Source: Lysobacter sp. M2-1 (GTDB taxonomy: Bacteria; Pseudomonadota; Gammaproteobacteria; Xanthomonadales; Xanthomonadaceae). From it: a DNA stretch of 64,000 nt. The notes under the pieces were generated by a model. It was not told where the DNA came from, did no database searches, and worked only from the letters and a program-made list of their open reading frames with translations. Position numbers and translations under genes: made by a program. Positions 16,679-24,930 of the stretch are shown piece by piece. The first letter of the stretch is position 1, and each line of letters begins with the position of its first letter. Location: contig NZ_JAKPBU010000005.1 of assembly GCF_022662495.1 (NCBI RefSeq), positions 341,439 to 405,438 of the forward strand, written 5' to 3'.

Positions 16679-19045
16679 ATGAGCGCCGACCTCACCAGGC
16701 GGGAGTTGTGCAAAGCGATAGGCGCGGGCGTCGCGATCGCGGGCCTTGCGCCGTCCGCGATCGCGCGCGCGCAGGAAGGCGCCGCTGCGGCTGGAGATGA
16801 AGCGCTCAAACTCTGGTACCGCAGCCCGGCGACGCGATGGGTCGAAGGGTTGCCGCTGGGCAATGGGCGCCTTGGCGCGATGGTCTGGGGTGGCATCGAA
16901 CACGAACGACTGCAGCTCAACGAGGACACGCTGTATGCCGGCGGCCCCTACGACGCCAACAATCCGGAGGCGCTGGCCGCGCTACCGGAGGTGCGCCGGC
17001 TGATCTTCGCTGGGAGGTATGCGGAAGCCGAGGCGCTGGCGGATGCGAAACTGATGTCGCGCCCGCTCAAGCAGATGCCGTACCAGCCGCTGGCCGACCT
17101 GGTCCTGGATTTCCGCGACGTTCCCGACACATCCGAATACCGCCGCGAGCTCGACCTCGATACCGCCATCACCTGCACCCAGTTCCGGACCTGGAAGACA
17201 CTGCATACGCGGGAGGCCTTCGTGTCGCCGGTCGATCAGTGCATCGCGGTGCGCGTGGCCACCGACGGCCCTGGCGGCGTCAACCTGCGCGTTGGGCTCG
17301 ACAGCGACCAGGAGAACGAGGTGCGGGTCGAAGACGGCGCCCTGCTGCTGCGTGGCCGCAACGGATCGGCCCACGGCGTCGAGGGCAGGCTGAAGTTCGC
17401 GCTGCGGGTGCGCGTGCTGCCCCGGGGCGGCACGCTGAAAATGGATCGGGGGCGCATCGAGATCGAAGGGGCGGACGAAGTGGTGCTGCTGGCCACCGCC
17501 GCCACGGGTTACCGCCGCTACGACGACGTCGGCGGCGATCCGGAAGAAATCACTCGCCGGCAGCTGGCGGCAGCTCACAAGCGCGGCTTCGACGCACTGC
17601 GCGCTGCACACGTGGCCGAGCACCGGCGCCTGTTCCGCCGCGTGGCCATCGACCTGGGCCATAGCGAGGCGGAGAAGCTGTCGACCGACGAGCGCGTCGA
17701 GCGGTTCGCCGACGGCAACGATCCCGCGCTCGCCGCGCTCTACCACCAGTACGGCCGCTACCTGCTGATCTGCAGCTCGCGACCCGGTACCCAGCCGGCC
17801 AACCTGCAGGGCGTCTGGAACGACCTGATGGATCCGCCGTGGGGAAGCAAGTACACCATTAACATCAACACCGAGATGAACTACTGGCCCAGCGAGGCCA
17901 ATGCGCTGCACGAATGCGTCGAGCCGCTGGAGCGCATGCTGTTCGATCTCGCTGAAACCGGCGCGCGCACCGCGAAGCATATGTATGGCGCTCCAGGCTG
18001 GGTCGTACACCACAACACCGACCTGTGGCGCCAGAGCAGTCCGATCGACGGTGCGCAGTGGGGCCTGTGGCCGATGGGTGGTGCCTGGCTGCTGCAGCAG
18101 CTATGGGATCGCTGGGACTACGGCCGCGATCGCGCCTACCTGGCCAGGATCTACCCGCTGTTCAAGGGTGCGGCCGAGTTCTTCGCAGCCACCCTGGTGC
18201 GTGATCCTGCCAGCGGCGAGATTGTCACCAATCCTTCGATGTCCCCGGAGAACGTGCACCCGCACGGCGCATCGCTGTGCGCCGGGCCTGCGATGGATTC
18301 GCAGCTGCTGCGGGACCTGTTTGCGCAATGCATCGAAGCGGCGGGCCTCCTCGACGTCGATGCGGACTTCGCGAAGAGCCTGACCACGTTGCGCGCGCAG
18401 CTGCCACCGGACCGGATCGGCAGGGCGGGGCAGCTGCAGGAATGGCGTGAGGACTGGGACATGGAGGCGCCGGAAATCCATCATCGTCATGTCTCCCACC
18501 TGTACGCTCTGCACCCGAGTTCGCAGATCAACGTGCGCGACACGCCCGAGCTGGCGGCGGCGGCGAAGAAATCGCTGGAAATCCGCGGCGACGAAGCCAC
18601 CGGCTGGGGCATCGGCTGGCGCCTGAACCTGTGGGCGAGACTGGGCGATGGCGAACACGCGCACAAAATACTGGGGATGCTGCTGAGTCCCGACCGCACC
18701 TACCCGAATCTGTTCGATGCGCATCCGCCGTTCCAGATCGACGGCAACTTCGGCGGCACCACCGGCATTACCGAGATGCTGCTGCAAAGCTGGGGCGGGT
18801 CGATCTTCCTGCTGCCGGCGTTGCCCAGGCAATGGCCGATGGGGCAAGTGCGCGGGCTGCGAGTGCGCGGCGCGGCCGGGATGGATCTGAAATGGCGAAA
18901 CGGACGGCTCGTGCAGGCGCGGTTGTCCAGCGATAAGGGCGGCGACTATTCCCTGGTGTACGGCGAGCAGGTCGTGGAGACGACATTGCAGGCGGGACAT
19001 TCGGCTGAGTTCGGCCTGCGCGGCGACAGGCTGGTTCGGCTATGA
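16679..19045 (+). CDS. GH95 alpha-1,2-L-fucosidase with Tat-like signal
   Basis: Family 95 inverting alpha-L-fucosidase, 788 residues, expected to remove terminal fucose from galactosyl branches of xyloglucan. Residues aligning with the known GH95 catalytic set are Asn395 and Asn397 (NINTEMNYWP), Glu524 (PSMSPEN) and Asp688 (DGNFGGTTG). The N-terminus reads TRRELCKAIGAGVAIAGLAP followed by SAIARAQ, a twin-arginine type signal, unlike the Sec/lipoprotein signals of its neighbours. It starts 12 bases after the GH31 stop, with weak GAGATG context. It closes the compact operon; a 130-base gap follows before xylA. Confidence 0.93.
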   Translation: MSADLTRRELCKAIGAGVAIAGLAPSAIARAQEGAAAAGDEALKLWYRSPATRWVEGLPLGNGRLGAMVWGGIEHERLQLNEDTLYAGGPYDANNPEALAALPEVRRLIFAGRYAEAEALADAKLMSRPLKQMPYQPLADLVLDFRDVPDTSEYRRELDLDTAITCTQFRTWKTLHTREAFVSPVDQCIAVRVATDGPGGVNLRVGLDSDQENEVRVEDGALLLRGRNGSAHGVEGRLKFALRVRVLPRGGTLKMDRGRIEIEGADEVVLLATAATGYRRYDDVGGDPEEITRRQLAAAHKRGFDALRAAHVAEHRRLFRRVAIDLGHSEAEKLSTDERVERFADGNDPALAALYHQYGRYLLICSSRPGTQPANLQGVWNDLMDPPWGSKYTININTEMNYWPSEANALHECVEPLERMLFDLAETGARTAKHMYGAPGWVVHHNTDLWRQSSPIDGAQWGLWPMGGAWLLQQLWDRWDYGRDRAYLARIYPLFKGAAEFFAATLVRDPASGEIVTNPSMSPENVHPHGASLCAGPAMDSQLLRDLFAQCIEAAGLLDVDADFAKSLTTLRAQLPPDRIGRAGQLQEWREDWDMEAPEIHHRHVSHLYALHPSSQINVRDTPELAAAAKKSLEIRGDEATGWGIGWRLNLWARLGDGEHAHKILGMLLSPDRTYPNLFDAHPPFQIDGNFGGTTGITEMLLQSWGGSIFLLPALPRQWPMGQVRGLRVRGAAGMDLKWRNGRLVQARLSSDKGGDYSLVYGEQVVETTLQAGHSAEFGLRGDRLVRL

Positions 19046-19093
19046 GCCTGGCGTACGTGATGCGGCAGGCGCTTTCTCATCCGATCGATGCGG

Positions 19094-19107
19094 TCATGCC
19101 GCTAACA
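19094..19107 (+). promoter_or_regulatory. Degenerate xyl-box-like site upstream of xylA
   Basis: TCATGCCGCTAACA matches 10 of 14 positions of the Xanthomonas xyl-box (TGGTAGCGCTAACA as I recall it), including the whole right half CGCTAACA. It lies 69 bases upstream of the xylose isomerase start. A LacI-type XylR would be the expected binder. A single degenerate match is weak evidence. Confidence 0.35.
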
Positions 19108-19120
19108 CCTGATATGGATC

Positions 19121-19132
19121 GATTTCGAAATC
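19121..19132. promoter_or_regulatory. Perfect 12-bp palindrome upstream of xylA
   Basis: GATTTCGAAATC is a perfect 12-bp palindrome, more AT-rich than its surroundings, 43 bases before the xylA ATG. Position and symmetry suit an operator for a dimeric regulator. No regulator gene for it is visible in the window. Confidence 0.35.
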
Positions 19133-19175
19133 AAACGCGCTGCTTCCCGGCGCATCCCACGGCGGAAACAGGATC

Positions 19176-20516
19176 ATGAGCAACGACTTCTTCATCGGCA
19201 CCCGAGAATATTTCCCCGGCCTCGGCCGCATCCCGTTCGAGGGCATCGGCTCCGACAACCCGCTGGCGTTCAAGCATTACGACGCCGGCAAGAGGATCGG
19301 CGAGAAAACCATGGCCGAGCACCTGCGCTTCGCCGTGTGCTACTGGCACAGCTTCTGCAATGCCGGCCACGATCCGTTCGGTCCGGGCACCCGCGCCTAT
19401 CCATGGGACGCGCCGGCCACGGCCATGGGGCGCGCCGAAGCACGGGTCGACGCTGCGTTCGAATTCTTCAGCAAGCTTGGCGTGCCTTACTACTGCTTCC
19501 ATGACATCGATCTGGCACCGGACGCCAGCGATGTAGGCGAGTACGAGCGCAACCTCAGGCACATGGTCGCACTGGCGAAAGAGCGCCAGCAGGCGACCGG
19601 CGTCAAGCTGCTATGGGGCACCGCGAACCTGTTCAGCCATCCGCGCTACATGAACGGTGCATCCACCAATCCCGATTTCGCCGTGGTCGCGCGCGCCGCG
19701 GTGCAGGTCAAGGCGGCGCTGGAGGCGACCGTGGAGCTGGGTGGGGAGAACTACGTGTTCTGGGGCGGGCGCGAAGGCTATGCCAGCCTGCACAACACCG
19801 ACATGAAGCGCGAGCTGGCGCATATGGGACGCTTCCTGACGATGGCTCGCGACTACGGCCGCAGCATCGGATTCGATGGCGTGTTCCTGATTGAGCCCAA
19901 GCCGATGGAGCCGATGAAGCACCAGTACGATTTCGACTCGGCCACGGTGGTGGGGTTCCTGCGCGAGCACGGCCTGGACCGGGACTTCAAGCTCAACATC
20001 GAAGCCAATCACGCCACGCTGTCCGGGCATACCTTCGAACACGATCTGCAGGTGGCCTCGGATGCGGGCCTGCTCGGCAGCATCGACGCCAACCGCGGCA
20101 ATCCGCAGAACGGCTGGGACACCGACCAGTTCCCGGTGGATCTGTACGACACCGTGGCCGCGATGCTGGTGGTGCTGCGCCAGGGTGGCCTGCAGCCGGG
20201 CGGGTTGAACTTCGATGCCAAGGTGCGGCGCGAATCCACCGATCCGCAGGACCTGTTCCTGGCGCATATCGGCGGCATGGACGCGTTCGCACGCGGCCTG
20301 GAGGTGGCGCATGCCCTGCTGACGGCTTCGCCGATGGAGGGCTGGCGCCAGCGGCGCTATGCCAGCTTCGATCAGGGCGCCGGGCGTGATTTCGAGGACG
20401 GCAGGAGTACGCTGGCCGACCTGCGTGACCTGGCGGCGCAGGCAGGCGAGCCGGAACAACGCAGTGGCCGGCAGGAGGTGTACGAGAACCTGTTCAACCA
20501 GTACCTGCTCCGTTGA
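19176..20516 (+). CDS. xylA: Xylose isomerase
   Basis: Interconverts D-xylose and D-xylulose in the cytoplasm, the first step of using xylose released by the GH31 enzyme. The 446-residue length and motifs are those of the long (class II) isomerases: [15 protein letters not shown], catalytic His in [11 protein letters not shown], the FWGGREGY loop, and the metal-binding EPKPMEP segment. An AGGATC precedes the ATG. Xylulokinase is not in the window, so it must be encoded elsewhere. A possible xyl-box and a palindrome lie in the 130-base upstream gap, implying its own promoter. Confidence 0.97.
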   Translation: MSNDFFIGTREYFPGLGRIPFEGIGSDNPLAFKHYDAGKRIGEKTMAEHLRFAVCYWHSFCNAGHDPFGPGTRAYPWDAPATAMGRAEARVDAAFEFFSKLGVPYYCFHDIDLAPDASDVGEYERNLRHMVALAKERQQATGVKLLWGTANLFSHPRYMNGASTNPDFAVVARAAVQVKAALEATVELGGENYVFWGGREGYASLHNTDMKRELAHMGRFLTMARDYGRSIGFDGVFLIEPKPMEPMKHQYDFDSATVVGFLREHGLDRDFKLNIEANHATLSGHTFEHDLQVASDAGLLGSIDANRGNPQNGWDTDQFPVDLYDTVAAMLVVLRQGGLQPGGLNFDAKVRRESTDPQDLFLAHIGGMDAFARGLEVAHALLTASPMEGWRQRRYASFDQGAGRDFEDGRSTLADLRDLAAQAGEPEQRSGRQEVYENLFNQYLLR

Positions 20517-20560
20517 TCCAGGCGCTCGAAATCGGAATGTGCGGGATTTCCGCACTGTCA

Positions 20561-20578
20561 TTCCCGCCGGGGCGGGAA
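20561..20578 (+). terminator. GC hairpin after xylA
   Basis: TTCCCGCC / GGCGGGAA form a perfect 8-bp stem around GG, 45 bases after the xylA stop; a smaller TGCGG/CCGCA hairpin lies just before it. No U tract follows. The TCATTCCCGC core resembles a dispersed repeat common in xanthomonads, so it may be a repeat acting as 3'-end structure. Confidence 0.4.
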
Positions 20579-20658
20579 ACACGAGCGCAAAGTTGTTCGC
20601 TGTACCCCTTTAACGCCCGGCGTCGGTCCGGCAACCCCAACACAACCAAGGTGTCCTC

Positions 20659-22089
20659 ATGACGAGCGTCTCCCTACCGCAAGCAGCCGCAGCCGGTGGT
20701 GAAAACACCCGCCTCATCATCCTGATCAGCTGCGTGGCCACCATCGGCGGATTCCTGTTTGGATTCGACAGCGGCGTGATCAACGGCACGGTCGATGGAC
20801 TCAAGCAGACTTTCCAGTCCAGCTCGGCAGGCACCGGCTTCGAAGTGGCGTCGATGTTGCTGGGTTGCGCGGTCGGTGCGTTCTTCGCCGGTCGCCTGGC
20901 CGACCGCTGGGGCCGGCGTGCAGTGCTGATCATCTCGGCGGTGCTGTTCCTGTTGTCCTCGATCGGTTCCGGCATGGCGAACACCTCGCTGATGTTCATC
21001 GCCGCGCGGGTGCTGGGCGGCTTCGCCGTCGGCGCCGCGAGCGTCATGTCGCCGGCCTACATCGCGGAGGTCGCATCCGCGCGCTATCGCGGACGGCTGG
21101 CGACTGTGCAGCAGATCGCGATCATCAGCGGCCTGTTCTGCGCCTTCCTCAGCAACTATCTGCTGGCGAAGACCGCGGGCGCTTCCACCGAGGCGTTGTG
21201 GCTCGGATACGCGGCATGGCGCTGGATGTTCTGGATGATGGCGATTCCGTCGACGGTCTTCCTGCTGCTGCTGCTGTTCATCCCCGAAAGCCCGCGCTAC
21301 CTGGTGGTGAAAGGCCGCAAGCAGGACGCGTTGCAGGTGCTGACCCGGCTCTACGGCGCGACGGAGGCGAACACCAAGCTGGCCGAGATCGATGCCTCGC
21401 TGTCGGCGGACCACCATCGTCCGCGCCTGTCCGACCTGATCAACAAGTCGACCGGCAAGATCCGCAAGATTGTCTGGGTCGGCATCGGCCTGGCGACGTT
21501 CCAGCAGCTGGTCGGTATCAACGTGGTGTTCTACTACGGCGCGGTGCTGTGGCAGGCGGTGGGCTTCTCCGAAAGCGATGCGCTGCTGATCAACGTGCTG
21601 TCCGGCGCGCTCAGCATCGGTGCCTGCCTGGTGACGGTGGTGCTGATCGACAAGATCGGACGCAAGCCGCTGCTGTGGGTCGGCTCGGCAGGCATGGCGG
21701 TATCACTGGCGCTGGTGACGTATGCATTCGCCACTGCCGGCCTGGATGCGGCCGGCAAGCTGGCGCTTTCCGATTCTATGGGCGTTCTCGCCTTGGTGGC
21801 GGCCAATGTGTACGTGGTGTTCTTCAACATGTCGTGGGGGCCGGTGATGTGGGTGATGTTGGGCGAGATGTTCCCCAACCAGATTCGCGGCTCGGGTCTG
21901 GCGGTCGCCGGCGCGGCGCAATGGACTTCCAACTTCGCGATCACCATGACCTTCCCGATCCTGCTGACCAGCATCGGTCTGGCCGGTGCCTACGGCCTGT
22001 ACACCATCGCCGCGGTCATCTCGGTGTTCTTCGTGCTCAAGTACGTGCACGAGACCAAGGGCAAGGAACTGGAGCAGATGGAAGGCTGA
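20659..22089 (+). CDS. MFS sugar porter (xylose/glucose:H+ symporter)
   Basis: Inner-membrane transporter of the major facilitator sugar porter family, 476 residues, 12 predicted membrane helices. Diagnostic motifs are all present: GGFLFGFDSGVINGT in helix 1, GRLADRWGRR in the loop 2-3, PESPRYL in the central loop, QQLVGINVVFYYG in helix 7, and the HETKGKELEQM end. It would take up xylose or glucose produced by the periplasmic hydrolases, consistent with lying just after xylA on the same strand. Substrate cannot be fixed from sequence. It is followed by two hairpins and then the convergent tRNA-Val. Confidence 0.92.
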   Translation: MTSVSLPQAAAAGGENTRLIILISCVATIGGFLFGFDSGVINGTVDGLKQTFQSSSAGTGFEVASMLLGCAVGAFFAGRLADRWGRRAVLIISAVLFLLSSIGSGMANTSLMFIAARVLGGFAVGAASVMSPAYIAEVASARYRGRLATVQQIAIISGLFCAFLSNYLLAKTAGASTEALWLGYAAWRWMFWMMAIPSTVFLLLLLFIPESPRYLVVKGRKQDALQVLTRLYGATEANTKLAEIDASLSADHHRPRLSDLINKSTGKIRKIVWVGIGLATFQQLVGINVVFYYGAVLWQAVGFSESDALLINVLSGALSIGACLVTVVLIDKIGRKPLLWVGSAGMAVSLALVTYAFATAGLDAAGKLALSDSMGVLALVAANVYVVFFNMSWGPVMWVMLGEMFPNQIRGSGLAVAGAAQWTSNFAITMTFPILLTSIGLAGAYGLYTIAAVISVFFVLKYVHETKGKELEQMEG

Positions 22090-22110
22090 CAGGCTCGCGG
22101 CCTGCGCGAC

Positions 22111-22129
22111 ACTTCGCTGCAAGCGAAGT
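22111..22129 (+). terminator. Hairpin after the sugar porter
   Basis: ACTTCGCT / AGCGAAGT, a perfect 8-bp stem with a GCA loop, 22 bases after the porter stop. It probably ends or stabilises the xylA-porter transcript; no U tract is present. Confidence 0.5.
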
Positions 22130-22144
22130 CACGCCGCATAAACG

Positions 22145-22171
22145 CTTAGGCCACCTAAAAGGTGGCCTAAG
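22145..22171. terminator. Bidirectional hairpin between sugar porter and tRNA-Val
   Basis: CTTAGGCCACCT / AGGTGGCCTAAG is a perfect 12-bp stem with an AAA loop. It lies 14 bases past the 3' end of the leftward tRNA and 56 bases past the rightward porter, so it can serve both as a convergent terminator. Confidence 0.65.
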
Positions 22172-22184
22172 TCGTTGAAATTGA

Positions 22185-22259
22185 TGGTGGGCGGTGCAGG
22201 GATCGAACCTGCGACCCTTGCCGTGTGAAGGCAATGCTCTACCGCTGAGCTAACCGCCC
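22185..22259 (-). tRNA. tRNA-Val (anticodon CAC)
   Basis: The minus strand gives a complete cloverleaf of 75 bases: acceptor GGGCGGT/ACCGCCC, D arm, anticodon stem TTGCC/GGCAA around TTCACAC with anticodon CAC, T arm GCAGG-TTCGATC-CCTGC, discriminator A and an encoded CCA (22185-22187). It reads GUG valine codons. Confidence 0.97.
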
Positions 22260-22280
22260 GATGCTGCGCTCGGGCCGCGC

Positions 22281-22309
22281 ATTCTACGGGCCGGGGCAGG
22301 GCGGGACAA
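22281..22309 (-). promoter_or_regulatory. Promoter of tRNA-Val
   Basis: On the minus strand TTGTCC (22304-22309) and TAGAAT (22281-22286) are separated by exactly 17 bases, a good sigma-70 match, 21 bases upstream of the tRNA 5' end. Confidence 0.6.
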
Positions 22310-22324
22310 GGCCGGTTGCCGCGT

Positions 22325-23176
22325 TCATTCGATCTGCGAGCGGGCGTAGGCGGCGTCCAGAGCTTCCATGGCGTCCTGTGGTTTCAGGCCGGCCGCCTTC
22401 TCGTAGGCGGCGGCCGCAGCGTCTTCCTTGCGGTCGCCGTACAGCAGCATCAGCACGTTGCCGTGCTCGATGTGGGCGATGGGCGAGGCGGGGGTGAGCC
22501 TGAGCGCTTCCCTGATGTGCTTTTCCGCCTCGCTGGCCTTTGCTCCGTAGGTCAGGCCACCGATCATGGCGCCGATCTTGCCGATGATCTCGGCGTGATA
22601 CAGGGCCAGTGCCGTGTGCGCTTCGGCGTGCTTGGGCGCGAGCTCCAGGGCGGCGTCGAGCGACTCACGCACCTTGCCGGCGATGCCCTGCTTGAGCGCC
22701 TTGGCGATGCTCAGGCCCTGGCTGTAGCGGCCCAGCGCGAAAGCATGGCGGTAGTGGCTGTTGGCTTCCTCCGGCAGGGCCTTGATCGCGCCCTCGGCCA
22801 GTTTGGCGGCCTGTTCGAAACGTTTGAGTTTCTCGGCCTCGTCGTCCACCAGGTAAGTGGCATGGATGCCGATCGCCTTGGCCGCCACCGACGCGCCGAT
22901 GGGGCCGAGTTTCTCGCCGGCGTCGAAGGCGGCCTTGAAGTCGCCGGAATGGAACGCGCGCCAGGCCTCCTGCAGCGCCGACGCCAGTGTGGAGGCGTCC
23001 AGCTTGGGCGCGGCCTTGCCGGCGGCCTTGATCAGCGCGGCGGCGCGTTTGTCGTCGGGGAAGGGCTCGGCGTCGCCCGCGTGCAGTTTTGGCCAGGCCT
23101 TCTTCAGCGCATCGCCGGGGTAGGCGTAGGCCTTGGCGTCGTGCGGGAATGCAGCCCATCCGGTCCTGGCGGCCAT
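22325..23176 (-). CDS. TPR-repeat protein
   Basis: A 283-residue alpha-helical protein with tetratricopeptide-like repeats, for example LDAALELAPKHAEAHTALALYHAE and the IREALRLTPASPIAHIEHGNVL region. No signal peptide or membrane segment is visible from the chosen start, so it is probably cytoplasmic. The ATG at 23176 is preferred over an upstream ATG at 23272 because AAGGA lies 6 bases before it and the extra 32 residues look random (arginine-rich). Role unknown; the TPR scaffold suggests protein-protein contacts. It is convergent with nothing and its 3' end lies 66 bases from the tRNA gene. Confidence 0.8.
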   Translation of the reverse strand: MAARTGWAAFPHDAKAYAYPGDALKKAWPKLHAGDAEPFPDDKRAAALIKAAGKAAPKLDASTLASALQEAWRAFHSGDFKAAFDAGEKLGPIGASVAAKAIGIHATYLVDDEAEKLKRFEQAAKLAEGAIKALPEEANSHYRHAFALGRYSQGLSIAKALKQGIAGKVRESLDAALELAPKHAEAHTALALYHAEIIGKIGAMIGGLTYGAKASEAEKHIREALRLTPASPIAHIEHGNVLMLLYGDRKEDAAAAAYEKAAGLKPQDAMEALDAAYARSQIE

Positions 23177-23328
23177 GCGGTGTCCTTGCGGTTGGCGAGG
23201 CGCGCAGCATCCCGCCATTGCCACGTTGCTGGCAAGCCTGGCGCGCGCGCGTCGATAGTGTGATTGCTCCATCGCAGGCGGTCAGGCTGTAGCGGTCGAT
23301 ATCGGCCTCAGGGCCAGAGGAGTCAACG

Positions 23329-23754
23329 ATGGTCGTTCGCAGATCCGTCCGCCGTGCAGCCGGTGCGTACCGGCAAACCACGCCCCGCCACCTGTGGCTG
23401 GCCGCCCTCGGCGCGATCTCGGTGGCGCGCCGCGAAGCGCGGACCGCGCTAGGCATCGCCCTGGACGAAGCCGGAAGGTTCGGACGCCAGGCCGCGCAGT
23501 TCGCCGGCGATGCGCGCGATCTCGCCCGCGGCGTCGCGATGACGCTGGGCGAAAAGGCCGAGCCGCAGGTCGGACGCTTCAGCACCGACATCGAGGCACG
23601 CCTCGCTCCGGTGCTGGACAAGCTCGGCGTACCGAGGACTGGTCGCAAGCCCGCACGCAAGGCGCGTACCGCCGCGAAGAAGCCGGGCCAGCGCCGCGCC
23701 AGCCCGCGCACGCAGGCGGCCGTACGGGTGGCGCGCAAGGGGCGCGGGGCCTAG
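23329..23754 (+). CDS. Phasin-like granule-associated protein (short paralogue)
   Basis: A 141-residue basic protein of the PhaI/PhaF-type phasin family. LWLAALGAISVARREARTAL matches the family signature of the second phasin in this window (QQVWLAGVGAFGRAQAEGTK), followed by an amphipathic helix (FGRQAAQFAGDARDLARGV). The last ~40 residues are an Ala/Lys/Arg-rich histone-like tail. Phasins coat polyhydroxyalkanoate or neutral-lipid inclusions; PhaF-type tails also bind DNA. GAGGAG precedes the ATG. No PHA synthase is in the window, while wax ester genes are nearby, so a lipid-droplet role is plausible but inferred. Confidence 0.65.
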   Translation: MVVRRSVRRAAGAYRQTTPRHLWLAALGAISVARREARTALGIALDEAGRFGRQAAQFAGDARDLARGVAMTLGEKAEPQVGRFSTDIEARLAPVLDKLGVPRTGRKPARKARTAAKKPGQRRASPRTQAAVRVARKGRGA

Positions 23755-23783
23755 TACCAGGCCGGCACCCGCCGGCCCTCCCG

Positions 23784-24410
23784 CTATTCGCGATAGGCCC
23801 GCGTGAGCGTGTTGAGGTGCATGCGCTCGGCGTCGCGCAAGAACGGCGCCAGCGACATCATCACCTGCACGATGCCGTCGCGGATCGCCGCCTGTTCGTC
23901 CTTGTCGCCGCGCACCGCAGCGTAGTTGAGCCAGAACGTGGCGATCACCAGGATGTTGGTCGATGCCGCATCCAGCTCGGCCGCCGACGCGCGCATGACC
24001 CCGGCCTGCGACAGGCCGCGCATGACCAGGTGGGCCTGGTCGTCGGCGCGCTTGAGGATCCGGGCGAAGCGGATGCGCAGGCGCCGGTTGCGGCTGAGGA
24101 TGTCCACCAGGTCGCGATACAGGAAGCGGTAATCCCAGATGCACTCGAACACCAGGTGCAGCTGCAGCCACACGTCTTCCAGGCCAGGGAGGCGCCCGCT
24201 CGGAGGCGTCAGCGCGTTATCGATCCGCTCCTCGTACTTGCCGAAGAGCTGCTCGATGATGTCGTCCTTGTTGCGGAAGTGGTAGTACAGGTTGCCGGGG
24301 CTGATCTCCAGCTCGTCGGCGATGTGGTTGGTGGTGACGTTGGGCTCGCCCTGCGCGTTGAACATCGCAAGCGAGCAGTCGAGGATGCGCTGGCGGGTAT
24401 CGCGGGCCAT
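23784..24410 (-). CDS. TetR-family transcriptional regulator
   Basis: A 208-residue repressor-type protein. The N-terminal helix-turn-helix reads VTTNHIADELEISPGNLYYH followed by FRNKDDII, typical of TetR/AcrR. The C-terminal ligand domain resembles the TetR_C members found beside fatty-acid genes (FLYRDLVDILSRN). It lies 110 bases downstream of the acyl-CoA-binding protein gene on the same strand, and near the divergently read fatty acyl-CoA reductase. A long-chain acyl-CoA ligand is a reasonable guess. Candidate operator: the inverted repeat at 24859-24870. Confidence 0.9.
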   Translation of the reverse strand: MARDTRQRILDCSLAMFNAQGEPNVTTNHIADELEISPGNLYYHFRNKDDIIEQLFGKYEERIDNALTPPSGRLPGLEDVWLQLHLVFECIWDYRFLYRDLVDILSRNRRLRIRFARILKRADDQAHLVMRGLSQAGVMRASAAELDAASTNILVIATFWLNYAAVRGDKDEQAAIRDGIVQVMMSLAPFLRDAERMHLNTLTRAYRE

Positions 24411-24520
24411 CGGTGTCTATTCCTTCCCTCCAGCGGGGAAGGCGCGTGCGGGGCGGGAGCGGGTTGGCGTCACGGGCAAGGCACCTGCGGACCCAGGTTC
24501 CTCCCCTGGTGGGAAAAACT

Positions 24521-24787
24521 TCAATTGGTCAGCTTCTTCACCAGGTCCACGTACTTCTGCATAGCCTCGTCCTGGTCGGTCCCCTTGAGCTTGGCCCACG
24601 CCTCGTACTTGGCGGTACCGACGAAATCGAAGAAGCCGGGCTTGGGGCCGCTGACATCGCCTTCCGCGCCCTGCTTGTAGAGCGCGTACAGGCGTAGCAG
24701 GGTCTCGTTCTCGGGGCGCTCCGGCAGGTTCTGGACATCCTTTGCCGCCTGTTCGAACTGCCGCTTCAGATCGCCGGTCGTGGCCAT
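24521..24787 (-). CDS. Acyl-CoA-binding protein
   Basis: An 88-residue ACBP, which binds long-chain acyl-CoA esters with high affinity and hands them to metabolic enzymes. The four-helix family pattern is complete: LKRQFEQAAKDVQNLP, LLRLYALYKQGAEGDVSG, PKPGFFDFVGTAKYEAW and AMQKYVDLVKKL. The ATG at 24787 is used because AGGAGG lies 6 bases upstream; the upstream in-frame ATG adds only an unsupported extension. It is divergent from the fatty acyl-CoA reductase gene 144 bases away, whose substrate it could deliver. Confidence 0.95.
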   Translation of the reverse strand: MATTGDLKRQFEQAAKDVQNLPERPENETLLRLYALYKQGAEGDVSGPKPGFFDFVGTAKYEAWAKLKGTDQDEAMQKYVDLVKKLTN

Positions 24788-24858
24788 GGCGCACCTCCTG
24801 GGGGACCGGCATGACAGCACGGGCCCGGTGAAGGGTCAATACACCTGCGGATTGTCGC

Positions 24859-24870
24859 AGCGCTTGCGCT
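24859..24870. promoter_or_regulatory. Inverted repeat in the ACBP / acyl-CoA reductase divergent promoter region
   Basis: AGCGC-TT-GCGCT lies midway between the divergent ACBP and reductase starts. It could be an operator for the nearby TetR regulator. In a high-GC genome a 5-bp arm repeat is weak evidence. Confidence 0.25.
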
Positions 24871-24930
24871 CTGGCACCGTAAGCGGCACGGACGTCGCGG
24901 AGTGCGGCCTCCCCCGACCGGACTGCAGGC

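Noticed and set aside
13691..16903. Minus-strand open frame of 1070 codons opposite the GH31 gene
   Set aside because: Fully antisense to a well-supported GH31 enzyme; spans two genes and has no recognisable motif or ribosome site.
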